DNA of 64,000 nucleotides from Limibacterium fermenti (GTDB lineage: Bacteria > Bacteroidota > Bacteroidia > Bacteroidales > Dysgonomonadaceae): NCBI RefSeq assembly GCF_041902845.1, contig NZ_CP159486.1, positions 2,294,001 through 2,358,000 on the forward strand, written 5' to 3'. A program made the translations under genes and the position numbers. The notes beneath the pieces were generated by a model, which worked only from the letters and a program-made list of their open reading frames with translations, had not been told where the DNA came from and did not search any database. Each line of letters opens with the position of its first letter. Position 1 is the stretch's first letter. Positions 8,273-17,046 of the stretch are shown piece after piece.

Positions 8273-9301
8273 ATGCATACACCCTATTCGTATTTCTTTT
8301 TTATTCTTATGATTACCCTGTCGATTGCCGGGGGATGCCGGCGCGATAGCGCAACGAACGAACCTGACGCCGATGAAACAGTTACGGAAAAAGATTCCAC
8401 AGCTTATCAGCCGGAGGAAAATAAGCCGTTAACCGGACGGGATATCGCTTTACAGCGAGATATCCGGTACGACAAGCATTCGCTTGAGGACGAATATCCG
8501 TACAAAGACACCACGCGACGTTTTCAATGGGAAAAGGTGAAAGAACAGATTGCCATCATGGAGAATGCCAACACCGAAGGAGGAAATTGGGGCGTATTGA
8601 GCAACTATCGCAACCAGAATAAGGAAGCGCCTACCATCGAAGGCTTCGTCCGAGACGAATACGGGCGGGTATCTGACTCGTTCGGCGTAGAACGTTATCA
8701 ATCGGCTCCCTTGTACCGTACAGCCGGCGATACCACTCTTTCACGCTACGGAAGAGACGGTTGGCTGATAAAGTTGTTAAGCAGCGACACGACGGAATGG
8801 GTACGGGTGAAAGGCATTTCGTTCGAAGATGAGTTCATCGTGCCCAAGCGCTATATCCAATCGTGGGGCGACACGATTCGTTTCGACAAAGTGGTTGTGG
8901 TGGATGTCACCAACCAAAACATCTCGACGCTCGAAAAGCGAGGCGATACGTGGCATATATTGAGTATGAATCCCGCCACGACAGGCGTTCACAAGCCCCC
9001 GCACGCACAGGAAACACCTACGGGCATTTTTGCCGTCCAAGAGAAAAAAGAAAAGATGTTTTACGTGAAAGACGGGACAAGCGAAATCGCCGGTTTTGCA
9101 CCTTACGCCTCACGGTTCACCAACGGCGCCTACGTGCATGGGGTGCCCGTGCAATATCCCAATAAAAATATCATCGAATTCAGTCCTTCGTTGGGTACCA
9201 CGCCACGTTCGCACATGTGCGTAAGGAACGCCTCGTCGCACTCGAAGTTTGTCTACGACTGGGCAAAAGTTAAAGAATCCGTCGTTATCGTAATCGATTG
9301 A
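8273..9301 (+). CDS. L,D-transpeptidase (YkuD family) lipoprotein
   Basis: Predicted periplasmic enzyme that forms or remodels peptide bonds in peptidoglycan through a cysteine nucleophile. From the ATG at 8273 the protein is 342 residues with a lipoprotein signal (IAGGC, Cys near residue 21). The YkuD domain is in the C-terminal third. The conserved histidine lies in YVHGVP near residue 287, and the active-site block reads SHMCVRN near 315, where the family usually has SHGCIR. The middle region (about 60-200) is unassigned. An earlier start at 8234 is possible but would spoil the signal peptide. A second, distantly related L,D-transpeptidase gene follows 57 bp downstream. Confidence 0.85.
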   Translation: MHTPYSYFFFILMITLSIAGGCRRDSATNEPDADETVTEKDSTAYQPEENKPLTGRDIALQRDIRYDKHSLEDEYPYKDTTRRFQWEKVKEQIAIMENANTEGGNWGVLSNYRNQNKEAPTIEGFVRDEYGRVSDSFGVERYQSAPLYRTAGDTTLSRYGRDGWLIKLLSSDTTEWVRVKGISFEDEFIVPKRYIQSWGDTIRFDKVVVVDVTNQNISTLEKRGDTWHILSMNPATTGVHKPPHAQETPTGIFAVQEKKEKMFYVKDGTSEIAGFAPYASRFTNGAYVHGVPVQYPNKNIIEFSPSLGTTPRSHMCVRNASSHSKFVYDWAKVKESVVIVID

Positions 9302-9358
9302 TGATCATTTAAAAGAAAAATTGTATATTTGAACTGTTTTTTTCGAGTGACAGTGAAT

Positions 9359-10105
9359 ATGCAAAAGATTATCGTATGTTTTTTCGTTTTCTTCTTTCTT
9401 GGCTCCAGCCTTCCCTTCAAGGGAAAGGAAGGGAAGAAAGACATTCTTCCGGCACCAATGGCGGTGAGCGAACAGGAGCGGCTTTATGAACAGATGGGAT
9501 TGCAAGATTTAATCGATCCCGAAGCGTTCCGTCTGGCCTATACCGGTTATAAAAAGTTAAAGAATAGTAATAACTCCTTGCTCACACTCATTGATTTCAA
9601 TCTTCCCTCTTCGCAAAAAAGACTTTATGTGTTGGACATGGCGAAGAAGAAGGTACTCTTTGTGTCGTATGTTTCACACGGGCGCAACAGCGGAGAAAAC
9701 TATGCCGTGTCGTTTTCGAACCGCGACGGATCGCATCAGAGTTCATTAGGCTTTTACCGCACCGGAGGAACGTATAACGGAGGGAATGGTTATTCGCTTT
9801 TGCTCGACGGGCTGGAGAAAAACATCAACGACAAAGCCCGCCCGCGCGCCATTGTGATGCACGGCGCCGACTATTGCAGCGAGCAAGTGATCCGGTCATC
9901 GGGACGTTTGGGACGCAGCTTCGGGTGTCCCGCCCTGCCGAGGGAGTTGAACAAGCCCATCATCGACACCATCAAAGGCGGATCGCTCCTTTTTATTTAT
10001 GCCGACAAGGCCGAGTATTTGGCGCAAAGCGAAATCGTGAAAGAAGATATCTTTTTTGCCAACCGTTTAAGTTCCCTCCCTGGCAGCACGCATGCATCGA
10101 CCTGA
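9359..10105 (+). CDS. Murein L,D-transpeptidase catalytic-domain protein (YkuD_2 type)
   Basis: Secreted protein of 248 residues from the ATG at 9359, with a signal peptide (IIVCFFVFFFLGSSLP). It matches the YkuD_2 group, compact proteins with an L,D-transpeptidase-like fold: DFNLPSSQKRLYVLDM begins the domain, the histidine lies in AIVMHGADY near residue 166, and the cysteine lies in SFGCPAL near residue 189. Expected role is peptidoglycan cross-linking or trimming in the periplasm. It follows another L,D-transpeptidase by 57 bp in the same direction, probably one transcription unit. Confidence 0.85.
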   Translation: MQKIIVCFFVFFFLGSSLPFKGKEGKKDILPAPMAVSEQERLYEQMGLQDLIDPEAFRLAYTGYKKLKNSNNSLLTLIDFNLPSSQKRLYVLDMAKKKVLFVSYVSHGRNSGENYAVSFSNRDGSHQSSLGFYRTGGTYNGGNGYSLLLDGLEKNINDKARPRAIVMHGADYCSEQVIRSSGRLGRSFGCPALPRELNKPIIDTIKGGSLLFIYADKAEYLAQSEIVKEDIFFANRLSSLPGSTHAST

Positions 10106-10291
10106 CCCCGGCTATATTGGGGACACGGAGCAGCGGGAGTTTATCTTCCCCTTTTTATCCGATCATTAATGACGCCATCGGAAATTCTCCGTGTAACCGT
10201 TTTCTCATAAATAAGTATAATGATAAAATTTGTTCTACAAAGATTGAGTAAAATCGGCTAGTTGGGGTTATCTTCTATATAACAAACCATC

Positions 10292-11656
10292 TCATCCGCA
10301 TTCTTTGATTTGATTTTGAAGTTTTTCGAGGGTTCTTTGGGTCTTAATCAATTTTCTTCTAAGTATCTCGGTTTCGCTCGTTTGGGTAAAAGAGTCATCA
10401 AACTCGACCTTGTATTTAACCATTGTATAGAGTATTCTTCCCAATTTGTTCGCAGTAGCGATAATAGCCGGCAAGTAACCGCTTTTAGCCTGTATACGCC
10501 GGAAGTAATATCCTAAGGGCGTTTTACTTGTTTTCAGGGAGTTTGCCGAAGAACGCAGGATTTGTCCAACAGGATTCTTGCGCTTTGGAATTTTGCTGGA
10601 CTGGAGTTTTCCACCCGATATTTTGTTGTTGGGTGTGAGGTTACACCAACAACAAAACTGTTTGTATGAGTCAAACTTATCGGTAAAATCGTGTCCCAGC
10701 TCACCGGCCAACCGCAACAGGGCCGCTTCACTGACACCCGGTATGCGCATCGCGTTGACACCCCATAATCGGATCGCGTGCTTTTCGATATCTATCGTGA
10801 CGGCATTCTTTTGAGCTTTTGCTTTTTTCGCCCTTTGCTCCGGCTTGGAAGTTTCTTCGGGTTTAACGTCTTTGAGATACTCCTGCAGGATGCCCTCTAT
10901 CTGCTTGTCACAATCCTTCATCAGGTTTTGGTAATATACATACAGTTCATAGCTTTGTTTGAGCATGAACAGCAGGTCTTCGTCCCAATTGGCCTGCAGG
11001 GATTTGGCGATGGTTTCTTTGGGAGATTTGCATCGGGGATCGGCCAAAGCCGATAGTTTTCGGGCATCGCGTTCCCCGGCCAGAATGGCGCGAATAATCT
11101 CCTGTCCCGATTTTCCCAAAATATCGCTGATGACATTGCCCAATTTGATGTTCATCAATTCCATGGCCTTTTGCATGTGGAGCACTTCCCGCGAAGAAGC
11201 TTTCAACAACCCGTCACGGTGGCGCGATACATTGCGGATGCGCCGGGCATGGTTCTGGGGTTGGAAACTGGCTCTCAGAAGCCCGTAACTATGCAAGACC
11301 ATGATGGTTTCGGCATCTACCCGGTCGGTCTTCTTCTCACTGATATTTTTGATGGCCTTGGCGTTGACCAGCAACACATCGAATCCATCCGATTCCAGTA
11401 TCATGTAGAGTTGGACCCAATACACCCCCGTGGATTCCATGGCGACGGTTTCAATGCCACAGGCTTTAAGCCAATCCGATATAAGGTGTAAATCTTGCGT
11501 AAACGTGCCGAAGCGGCGGTTGTTTTCCCCATCCCGGTCTTCCGGGACACATACTTGCATTTCGGTGGAAGAAACATCGATACCCGCCGAATTGGGATTC
11601 ACGATTTCCAATTTCAATCCCTTGTTTGTCTTGATTTTTTTCGCTTTCTTTGCCAT
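10292..11656 (-). CDS. IS110 family transposase (DEDD recombinase)
   Basis: Recombinase of the IS110 family: an N-terminal RuvC-like DEDD domain and a C-terminal domain with a catalytic serine. From the ATG at 11656 (MAKKAKKIK) the protein is 454 residues. Acidic catalytic residues are visible in NSAGIDVSS, AMESTGVYW and KTDRVDAE. The C-terminal transposase_20 region begins near LWGVNAMRIPGVSEAALLRL, followed by a serine-rich stretch (ILRSSANSLKTSKTPLG) that would hold the nucleophile. The frame is open upstream to 11761, but that part falls in the non-coding end where the guide RNA is expected. The gene looks intact. Confidence 0.92.
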   Translation of the reverse strand: MAKKAKKIKTNKGLKLEIVNPNSAGIDVSSTEMQVCVPEDRDGENNRRFGTFTQDLHLISDWLKACGIETVAMESTGVYWVQLYMILESDGFDVLLVNAKAIKNISEKKTDRVDAETIMVLHSYGLLRASFQPQNHARRIRNVSRHRDGLLKASSREVLHMQKAMELMNIKLGNVISDILGKSGQEIIRAILAGERDARKLSALADPRCKSPKETIAKSLQANWDEDLLFMLKQSYELYVYYQNLMKDCDKQIEGILQEYLKDVKPEETSKPEQRAKKAKAQKNAVTIDIEKHAIRLWGVNAMRIPGVSEAALLRLAGELGHDFTDKFDSYKQFCCWCNLTPNNKISGGKLQSSKIPKRKNPVGQILRSSANSLKTSKTPLGYYFRRIQAKSGYLPAIIATANKLGRILYTMVKYKVEFDDSFTQTSETEILRRKLIKTQRTLEKLQNQIKECG

Positions 11657-11845
11657 AGTTTTAACTTGTGAATAAATAAAAGCCTCATCAAGCCCGGATG
11701 CTTTAAACAATGATAATCTTCTATAAGGTCTCATAGGAACCAAGTATTTCATTACGAGCAAACCGGAACCGTACTTTGCATTGGAGTCGTATCCAAGATA
11801 ACTTGTGGTTTACTTGCTTGATGGGGCTTCGCAAGTTATTAATTA
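11657..11845 (-). ncRNA. Candidate IS110 bridge RNA region
   Basis: IS110 elements encode a structured bridge RNA in the non-coding end 5' of the transposase; this is established for the family. Here the end contains a 12-bp inverted repeat with one mismatch (GCCTCATCAAGC at 11682-11693 against GCTTGATGGGGC at 11816-11827) and a nested 8-bp perfect stem (ATAACTTG at 11798-11805, CAAGTTAT at 11832-11839). The exact RNA ends and the target- and donor-binding loops cannot be fixed by eye. Confidence 0.4.
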
Positions 11846-11868
11846 TTTCTCATTTTCAGAGAAAATCC

Positions 11869-11876
11869 TAACTTTG
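11869..11876 (+). promoter_or_regulatory. -7 promoter box of nfo
   Basis: TAACTTTG matches TAnnTTTG and lies 45 bp before the nfo ATG. It is just outside the IS110 element, so the insertion seems to have left the core promoter intact while replacing whatever lay upstream. Confidence 0.5.
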
Positions 11877-11920
11877 CAGACAATGACAGAATAATATTAA
11901 CATTCCTAACACGTACAACT

Positions 11921-12772
11921 ATGAAATATGTAGGCGCACACATCAGTGCCTCGGGGGGTGTGGAAAATGCCCCGGTAAATGCGCAGAAAATAGGCGCAAA
12001 AGCATTCGCTTTTTTCACTAAAAACCAGCGACAATGGGTAGCCGCCCCTTACAACGAGAAGAATATCGAATTGTTTAAGGCGCGTTGTGAAGAGTTCGGT
12101 TTTTCGGCCGACCATATTCTTCCGCATGACAGTTATCTCATCAATTTAGGTCATCCGCAACAAGACGGGCTGGAGAAGTCGCGCGCGGCTTTCTTCGACG
12201 AAATGAAGCGCTGCGAACAGTTGGGCATCAACCGCTTCAACTTCCATCCCGGAAGCCATTTAAACCAGATGCCAGTGGATGCTTGCCTCGACCGCATCGC
12301 CGAATCCATCAATATGGCGTTGGAAAGAACCAGCGGCGTAACAGCCGTCATTGAGAACACGGCCGGACAGGGAACCAATCTGGGGCATACGTTCGAACAA
12401 ATCGCCCACATTATCGATAAAGTCGATGATAAAAGCCGCGTGGGCGTGTGTATCGACACGGCACACACTCTCGCCGCAGGATACGAAATACGCAACAAAG
12501 CCGCCTTCGAAGACACGTGGGCGCAATTCGACCGCATTATCGGCCGATCGTACCTGAAAGGCATTCACTTGAATGATTCGAAGAAGGAACTCGGCACGCG
12601 CGTCGACCGCCACGACAGCATCGGCAAAGGTGTGATGGGCATGGACGTGTTTTCGCTCATTATGAATGATAGCCGTTTCGACGACCTGCCCATCATCCTC
12701 GAAACACCCGATGAATCGATTTGGGACGAAGAAATCAAACTGTTGTATTCGCTCGAAAAGAATCCGGCATAG
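11921..12772 (+). CDS. nfo: Endonuclease IV
   Basis: AP endonuclease of base excision repair; cleaves 5' to abasic sites and removes 3' blocking groups using a trinuclear zinc site. The 283 residues match the family length. The N-terminus MKYVGAHISASGG and the metal-binding stretches NFHPGSHL, VCIDTAHT, IHLNDSKKELGTRVDRH and ILETP are all present. It ends shortly before a strong bidirectional terminator. Confidence 0.97.
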   Translation: MKYVGAHISASGGVENAPVNAQKIGAKAFAFFTKNQRQWVAAPYNEKNIELFKARCEEFGFSADHILPHDSYLINLGHPQQDGLEKSRAAFFDEMKRCEQLGINRFNFHPGSHLNQMPVDACLDRIAESINMALERTSGVTAVIENTAGQGTNLGHTFEQIAHIIDKVDDKSRVGVCIDTAHTLAAGYEIRNKAAFEDTWAQFDRIIGRSYLKGIHLNDSKKELGTRVDRHDSIGKGVMGMDVFSLIMNDSRFDDLPIILETPDESIWDEEIKLLYSLEKNPA

Positions 12773-12822
12773 AGATTAACAATCTCAAATACCGGTTGCA
12801 TTGACGCAACGGGAAGAAACAG

Positions 12823-12859
12823 AAAAAGAGCGCGCCGTATATTGCGGTGCGCTCTTTTT
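12823..12859. terminator. Bidirectional intrinsic terminator between nfo and the hexosaminidase gene
   Basis: Perfect 11-bp stem: AAAAAGAGCGC at 12823-12833 pairs with GCGCTCTTTTT at 12849-12859. It has an A-run on one side and a T-run on the other, so it can end transcripts arriving from both converging genes. Confidence 0.9.
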
Positions 12860-12885
12860 ATAGCGTTGCGTAAAACGATGGAACT

Positions 12886-15222
12886 TTATTTCAACAGAAT
12901 CTCATCGGCAAATAAGAAAGCCCGTTTCCCCCTGCCGTCATGCCAAACGGGAATGATGGAGGGCTTTACCGTAATCTTGAAGTAACGCGCTTCGACCGGA
13001 TCGAACGTGACGGTGTGCGTCAGCATTTCCCCGCGGGGAGCTTTCTCTTCGGTGTCGTTTTTCCAGTTCCCGGCGGGACTGAACGTCTTTCCGTCGCGGG
13101 ACGATTCGACGATTATCTGCGAAACATCGAATATCCAGTCGCCTGTTTGAATCATATTGCTGAGTTCGGCCGAGGAAATCGTTTTCGGCTGCAACAGGTC
13201 GATGGTGAGCACGAGATCGTTTTCCTGAAAACCGATCCATTTTCCGCTATGAAAATTGGTATTGACGGCTTGCAACCCGTCGACCAAAATCTCCGCGCCC
13301 GAAGAGGCATAATTGGGCTCGGGATCGGTGAGCAACACGACCGGTTTGAAGGTCGCTTCGTTCACCTGCACTTCGGTTGAGAAGGTACGGCTGTTTTTTC
13401 CCGAAGGACGAATGGCGGCAGCTTTCAACTGTGCATCGGCGCTGACGAAAAGCGGCCCGTCGTAACGGGTAGAAGCTTCGGTAGGCTCGGCGCCGTCCAA
13501 TGTATAATAAACAGGAGCATTGTCGATGGTGGAAAAGGTGACGCTCAACGCATTTTTTTCGAAGTCGGGCTTCATCTCGGTTTTGATATCGAAGATATGG
13601 CGGGCGTAGTGATAACCTTGCTGGTCGTAAATAGATATCAGTCCCAATAACCGCTTGTGAAAGTCGGCATAATTCTTCTTTTCGGGTTGTGTCCACTGCA
13701 CTTCGCTCATGGCGGCGATACGCGGCATAGCCATATATTCGACATGCTCGGCATTGGGCACGTACTCCGTCCACAAATTCGCCTGTGCACCCAAAATATG
13801 TTTCTTTTGCTCATCGGTCAGAATGCCGGGCACGGGCTCGAACGAATACACCTTCTCCACAGGCAGGAACCCGCCGATAGCGAACGGCTCGTTGCCGGTA
13901 TCTTCGGCCTGATAGAAATCGAAATAGCAATGCGAAGTGGGCGTCATGATGACATCGTGCCCCATTTGCGCGGCACGGGTGCCTCCCTCCATACCCCTCC
14001 AGGACATGACGGTGGCATTGGGCGCCAGTTCACCTTCGAGGATTTCATCCCAACCGATGATGCTGCGTCCGCGATCGTTCAGGAATTTTTCCACGCGGGC
14101 CGTCACATAACTCTGCAAGTAATGCTCGGCCGTGTGCTGCGCATCGTCTTTCAATCCCAACTCTTTGATGCGCGCCTGGCAAAGAGGGCATTGCTCCCAG
14201 CGCACTTTAGGGCATTCGTCGCCGCCGATGTGGATATATTTTGAAGGAAAGAGTTCGATGACTTCACTCAAGACCCCTTCGAGGAAGATAAAGGTAGAGT
14301 CTTTTCCGGGACACAGCACATCGTCGAAAACGCCCCAAGTCTGCGCCACTTCATAGGGGCCGCCCGTACATCCCAGTTCGGGATACGAAGCCAGCGCCGC
14401 CAGCATGTGCCCGGGCAGGTCGATTTCGGGGATGATGGTGATATAGCGTTCGGCGGCATAAGCCACGATATCCTTAATTTCCTCCTGCGTATAAAAGCCT
14501 CCGTGGGGTTTTCCGTCGTATTCGCCGGTATTTTTACCGATGACGGTCTGCGCGCGCTGCGAACCGACGGTAGTGAGTTTGGGATAGGCTTTTATTTCGA
14601 TGCGCCATCCCTGATCTTCGGTGAGATGCCAATGAAACGTGTTGATATTATGTAACGCGAGCATATCGACAAACCTTTTCACGAACTCGACCGGCTCGAA
14701 ATGGCGCGCCACATCGAGCATCATGCCGCGATAGCCGAAGCGGGGCGCATCGTTAATGACCACCGGATCGTAGGCTACCGAAATACGTTCGCCTACGGGT
14801 GTGGCTTTGCGCAACGTTTGGATGCCGTAAAAAACGCCGGCTTCAGAGGCGCCGTCGATGCGGATAAACTTCTCATCCACCTGCAAACGATACGCTTCGG
14901 AGTTTTCATCCGGCGCATCGAGCGAGAGCACAATGGCATTTTTATCGGGCTGTTCGGAAGTAATGCGGATTTTTACGCCGGTAGAGGCTTCGAGAAACTC
15001 GGCCAGGAACTCGGCATTGCGTTTCATCTTATCGTTTCCGGCAGGAAATACGATCTTTGTTTCTTTCGACAAAAGGAAAGGATTGCCTTCGGCGGTACGG
15101 ATTTCGTTGGGCAAAGGCACAATGTTGTAATCGGCCTTACGGACTTCTTTCGCTCCCCCGGAGCAAGCCATCACGAAAACACCGCAACATACGGATAAAA
15201 TTACATTTTTGATTTTTTTCAT
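12886..15222 (-). CDS. Beta-N-acetylhexosaminidase (GH20) lipoprotein
   Basis: Exo-glycosidase that removes terminal GlcNAc or GalNAc. From the ATG at 15222 the protein is 778 residues. It has a lipoprotein signal (VFVMACSGG, Cys near residue 20), a GH20b domain at about 30-150 and the GH20 barrel at about 155-500, with the catalytic Asp-Glu pair in HIGGDE near 331. A chitobiase-type C-terminal beta domain follows at about 560-630 (PVYYTLDGAEPT), then a discoidin-like binding domain at about 645-778 (FRSGK-type region and TVTFDPVEARYFKITVK). It probably acts at the cell surface or in the periplasm on host or microbial glycans or murein fragments. It is 27 bp downstream of cutC in the same orientation, so probably an operon. 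Confidence 0.93.
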   Translation of the reverse strand: MKKIKNVILSVCCGVFVMACSGGAKEVRKADYNIVPLPNEIRTAEGNPFLLSKETKIVFPAGNDKMKRNAEFLAEFLEASTGVKIRITSEQPDKNAIVLSLDAPDENSEAYRLQVDEKFIRIDGASEAGVFYGIQTLRKATPVGERISVAYDPVVINDAPRFGYRGMMLDVARHFEPVEFVKRFVDMLALHNINTFHWHLTEDQGWRIEIKAYPKLTTVGSQRAQTVIGKNTGEYDGKPHGGFYTQEEIKDIVAYAAERYITIIPEIDLPGHMLAALASYPELGCTGGPYEVAQTWGVFDDVLCPGKDSTFIFLEGVLSEVIELFPSKYIHIGGDECPKVRWEQCPLCQARIKELGLKDDAQHTAEHYLQSYVTARVEKFLNDRGRSIIGWDEILEGELAPNATVMSWRGMEGGTRAAQMGHDVIMTPTSHCYFDFYQAEDTGNEPFAIGGFLPVEKVYSFEPVPGILTDEQKKHILGAQANLWTEYVPNAEHVEYMAMPRIAAMSEVQWTQPEKKNYADFHKRLLGLISIYDQQGYHYARHIFDIKTEMKPDFEKNALSVTFSTIDNAPVYYTLDGAEPTEASTRYDGPLFVSADAQLKAAAIRPSGKNSRTFSTEVQVNEATFKPVVLLTDPEPNYASSGAEILVDGLQAVNTNFHSGKWIGFQENDLVLTIDLLQPKTISSAELSNMIQTGDWIFDVSQIIVESSRDGKTFSPAGNWKNDTEEKAPRGEMLTHTVTFDPVEARYFKITVKPSIIPVWHDGRGKRAFLFADEILLK

Positions 15223-15249
15223 TGCAATGGGTATATTTAATTCATTCAT

Positions 15250-16044
15250 TTAACGTACAGACGGATGATTGAGCCGTTCGAGGGTTGCGGCTACTCGCCG
15301 GGCGCTGGTCACGGCCTGCTCGTCGGGATCGGCGGGCGGTGCGGGATTAGACATCGGCACCCGCAACTCTTTATACGTCATAAGGCTCGGCCTCGGCACG
15401 CGCGCGGATAAGTGGAATTCACGGGCGCCGGTGCGGGCGGCAATCACGGCAATGTTCTCTTCATGGATGCCGCTTCCGGGCATGATAACGATGCGTCCGG
15501 CGGCGCGTTGCACCAACTCTTTAAGGAGCGCGACGCCCTGTTCGGCTTTAGGTTGCTGACCGGAAGTAAGAATGCGGGCGCAACCGAGTTCGATGATCTT
15601 TTCGAGGCTGTCGAAGGGATCTCGGCAACGGTCGAAGGCGCGATGAAAGGTCACATCGAGTCCCTGTGCAGCATCGATGAGTTCGCGGTTCCGAGGCATG
15701 TCCACCTCGCCTTGGGGCGTGAGGCATCCGATGACCACACCGTCGACACCAATACTACGCGCCATTTCAATATCTTTCAGCATAACACGATGTTCGAGAT
15801 CGGAATAGAGGAAATCGCCGCCACGGGGACGGATGATGACATGCAGTTTAATAGACAAGTGCTCGCGTGCTAACAGTATTTCGCCATAGGAAGGCGTAAT
15901 GCCGCCCTCGGAGACGGCAGCACACAATTCGACCCTGCGGGCGCCTCCTTTTTGAGCTTCCAGACAACTGGCTAACGAGTTTGCGCACACTTCGAGTGTA
16001 TAATCGATAAGAGATGTATTTGTTACGGACATCGTGCCATGCAT
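15250..16044 (-). CDS. cutC: CutC family protein
   Basis: TIM-barrel protein of the CutC family, annotated as copper homeostasis although the biochemical role is uncertain. Up to 264 residues; an internal ATG at 16032 is an alternative start because the conserved family sequence starts at LEVCANSLASCLEAQ. Conserved blocks GGARRVELCA, VIIRPRGGDF, VTFHRAFDR and REFHLSAR are intact. Its distance to the -7 box at 16061-16068 allows either start. Upstream partner of the hexosaminidase gene. Confidence 0.9.
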   Translation of the reverse strand: MHGTMSVTNTSLIDYTLEVCANSLASCLEAQKGGARRVELCAAVSEGGITPSYGEILLAREHLSIKLHVIIRPRGGDFLYSDLEHRVMLKDIEMARSIGVDGVVIGCLTPQGEVDMPRNRELIDAAQGLDVTFHRAFDRCRDPFDSLEKIIELGCARILTSGQQPKAEQGVALLKELVQRAAGRIVIMPGSGIHEENIAVIAARTGAREFHLSARVPRPSLMTYKELRVPMSNPAPPADPDEQAVTSARRVAATLERLNHPSVR

Positions 16045-16060
16045 ATTTATCTATCGAATA

Positions 16061-16068
16061 CAAAGATA
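16061..16068 (-). promoter_or_regulatory. -7 promoter box of cutC
   Basis: Reads TATCTTTG on the minus strand, an exact match to TAnnTTTG, 17 bp upstream of the first cutC ATG and 29 bp upstream of the second. Confidence 0.5.
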
Positions 16069-16127
16069 GATATTTCCCTTAAATATAACCATAGGCTACA
16101 ATATGAAAAACAAACTTCCCCCGATAT

Positions 16128-16502
16128 TCACCACTTGGACAAAGCATTCCCGGCAAATAAAGCGAAAAGCCCAAAAATCACACTTCCCGCCACATACAAA
16201 ATAAGCATTGCGTAATTTTTCAGCATTAACAAATCCATACTTTCGGCTGAAAAGGTGGAAAAGGTTGTATATCCACCACAAAAACCGGTTATCAATAAAA
16301 ACTTCAGATCATTATTGATCAGATTAAAACGTCCGAAAATCCCCATCAAAAAACCGATGATAAAACATCCGGTGATATTGACGATAAAAGTTCCTAAAGG
16401 AAAACTATCCGTATAGTTCCGGGTGACCCATGAAGACACTAAAAAGCGGAAAACACTTCCCACACTACCTCCCAAAGCCACCAATAAAATTTGCTTTACC
16501 AT
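16128..16502 (-). CDS. crcB: Fluoride efflux channel
   Basis: Fluc/CrcB dual-topology inner-membrane fluoride channel; two subunits make the functional pore. 124 residues with four transmembrane helices. The conserved stretches GGSVGSVFRF, GTFIVNITGCFIIG and GFCGGYTTFSTFSAE (the Phe-box and central sodium site region) are clear. Only one copy is present, consistent with a homodimer. The 5' untranslated region folds as a fluoride riboswitch, which strongly supports the assignment. Confidence 0.96.
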   Translation of the reverse strand: MVKQILLVALGGSVGSVFRFLVSSWVTRNYTDSFPLGTFIVNITGCFIIGFLMGIFGRFNLINNDLKFLLITGFCGGYTTFSTFSAESMDLLMLKNYAMLILYVAGSVIFGLFALFAGNALSKW

Positions 16503-16527
16503 TTTATTTCAACTTCTGTTTCACTTG

Positions 16528-16589
16528 AAAGTAGGAACTATCAGCTAACTTAATACTAGCTGTTTATCATCGGGAAGTTCCATTCCCTG
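16528..16589 (-). promoter_or_regulatory. Fluoride (crcB) riboswitch
   Basis: On the minus strand the leader shows every part of the fluoride aptamer. Stem P1 is GGGAA paired with TTCCC, with the loop between them reading TGGAAC. A second stem follows, CAGCT paired with AGCTG. The conserved tail reads GATAGTTCCTAC, close to the consensus GATGnCnCCTAC. The loop GGAAC is exactly complementary to GTTCC in the tail, giving the required pseudoknot. It starts about 10-15 nt after a -7 promoter box (16606-16613) and ends 26 bp before the crcB ATG, so it sits in the leader of the gene it should control. Confidence 0.88.
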
Positions 16590-16605
16590 TTTCAATTTTA
16601 GAATA

Positions 16606-16613
16606 CAAAAGTA
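16606..16613 (-). promoter_or_regulatory. -7 promoter box of crcB
   Basis: TACTTTTG on the minus strand matches TAnnTTTG. Its position places the transcript start just ahead of the fluoride aptamer. Confidence 0.5.
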
Positions 16614-16647
16614 GTTTTTTTATTGATAGGATTGCAGATTATTCGGT

Positions 16648-17046
16648 TTAATCTTTGTCTATGAGCTCTTCTATTAATTTGATGAAAGTTTCAGCCTGTG
16701 GATATAATGTTTCGGCTGTATCCCTATCGAAATAAATAAAAGCATCATAATCGCCGCTCTGTCGTTTTGAAAACAAATTTGAAAAGATATTGCCGGCTTC
16801 GACGGGCAGTTTTCCGGTACGGATAAAATGTAAGCCCAACATCTGGCGTATTCCCGCATGGGTTTTTGTATTGATAGCATTTTCCACCATTAATCCGGAA
16901 ACAGCATAATAACAGGCGTAATACATCCGGTTGATGGCTGCATTCCAAAAACCGTTATCCATCATAACTTGCGCTTCCCGTAAGGCTTGCCGGGCATTCG
17001 CCTTTTGGAGCATCACAATCTGTCGCCGGTCTTCATTTGTCAGCAT
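16648..17046 (-). CDS. HEPN domain protein (partner of MNT nucleotidyltransferase)
   Basis: A 132-residue all-helical HEPN protein. The core block is AAINRMYYACYYAVSGLM (residues about 35-52), followed by a KTHAG segment. The RnxxxH ribonuclease motif of active HEPN toxins is not obvious, so RNase activity is uncertain. Its start overlaps the end of the MNT gene by 7 bp, the standard arrangement of HEPN/MNT pairs, which in several studied cases act as toxin-antitoxin modules with the MNT protein modifying HEPN. Confidence 0.85.
   Translation of the reverse strand: MLTNEDRRQIVMLQKANARQALREAQVMMDNGFWNAAINRMYYACYYAVSGLMVENAINTKTHAGIRQMLGLHFIRTGKLPVEAGNIFSNLFSKRQSGDYDAFIYFDRDTAETLYPQAETFIKLIEELIDKD

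Larger units (their letters stand above)
10262..11850 (-). mobile_element. IS110-family insertion sequence (ends approximate)
   Basis: The element is defined by its single transposase gene plus non-coding flanks. The outer limits are not proven: the left flank is unlikely to extend far beyond about 10260, and the right end must lie before the nfo promoter box at 11869. IS110 elements usually lack terminal inverted repeats and target duplications, and none are evident here. The 10-bp word ATCTTCTATA occurs in both flanks (10270-10279 and 11716-11725), which could be a donor-end match or chance. Compared with its neighbours, the inserted gene has the lysine-rich composition common in transposases. 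Confidence 0.75.

Noticed and set aside
10262..11850. Terminal inverted repeats and target duplication for the insertion element
   Set aside because: None detectable; consistent with the IS110 family, so ends are given as approximate.
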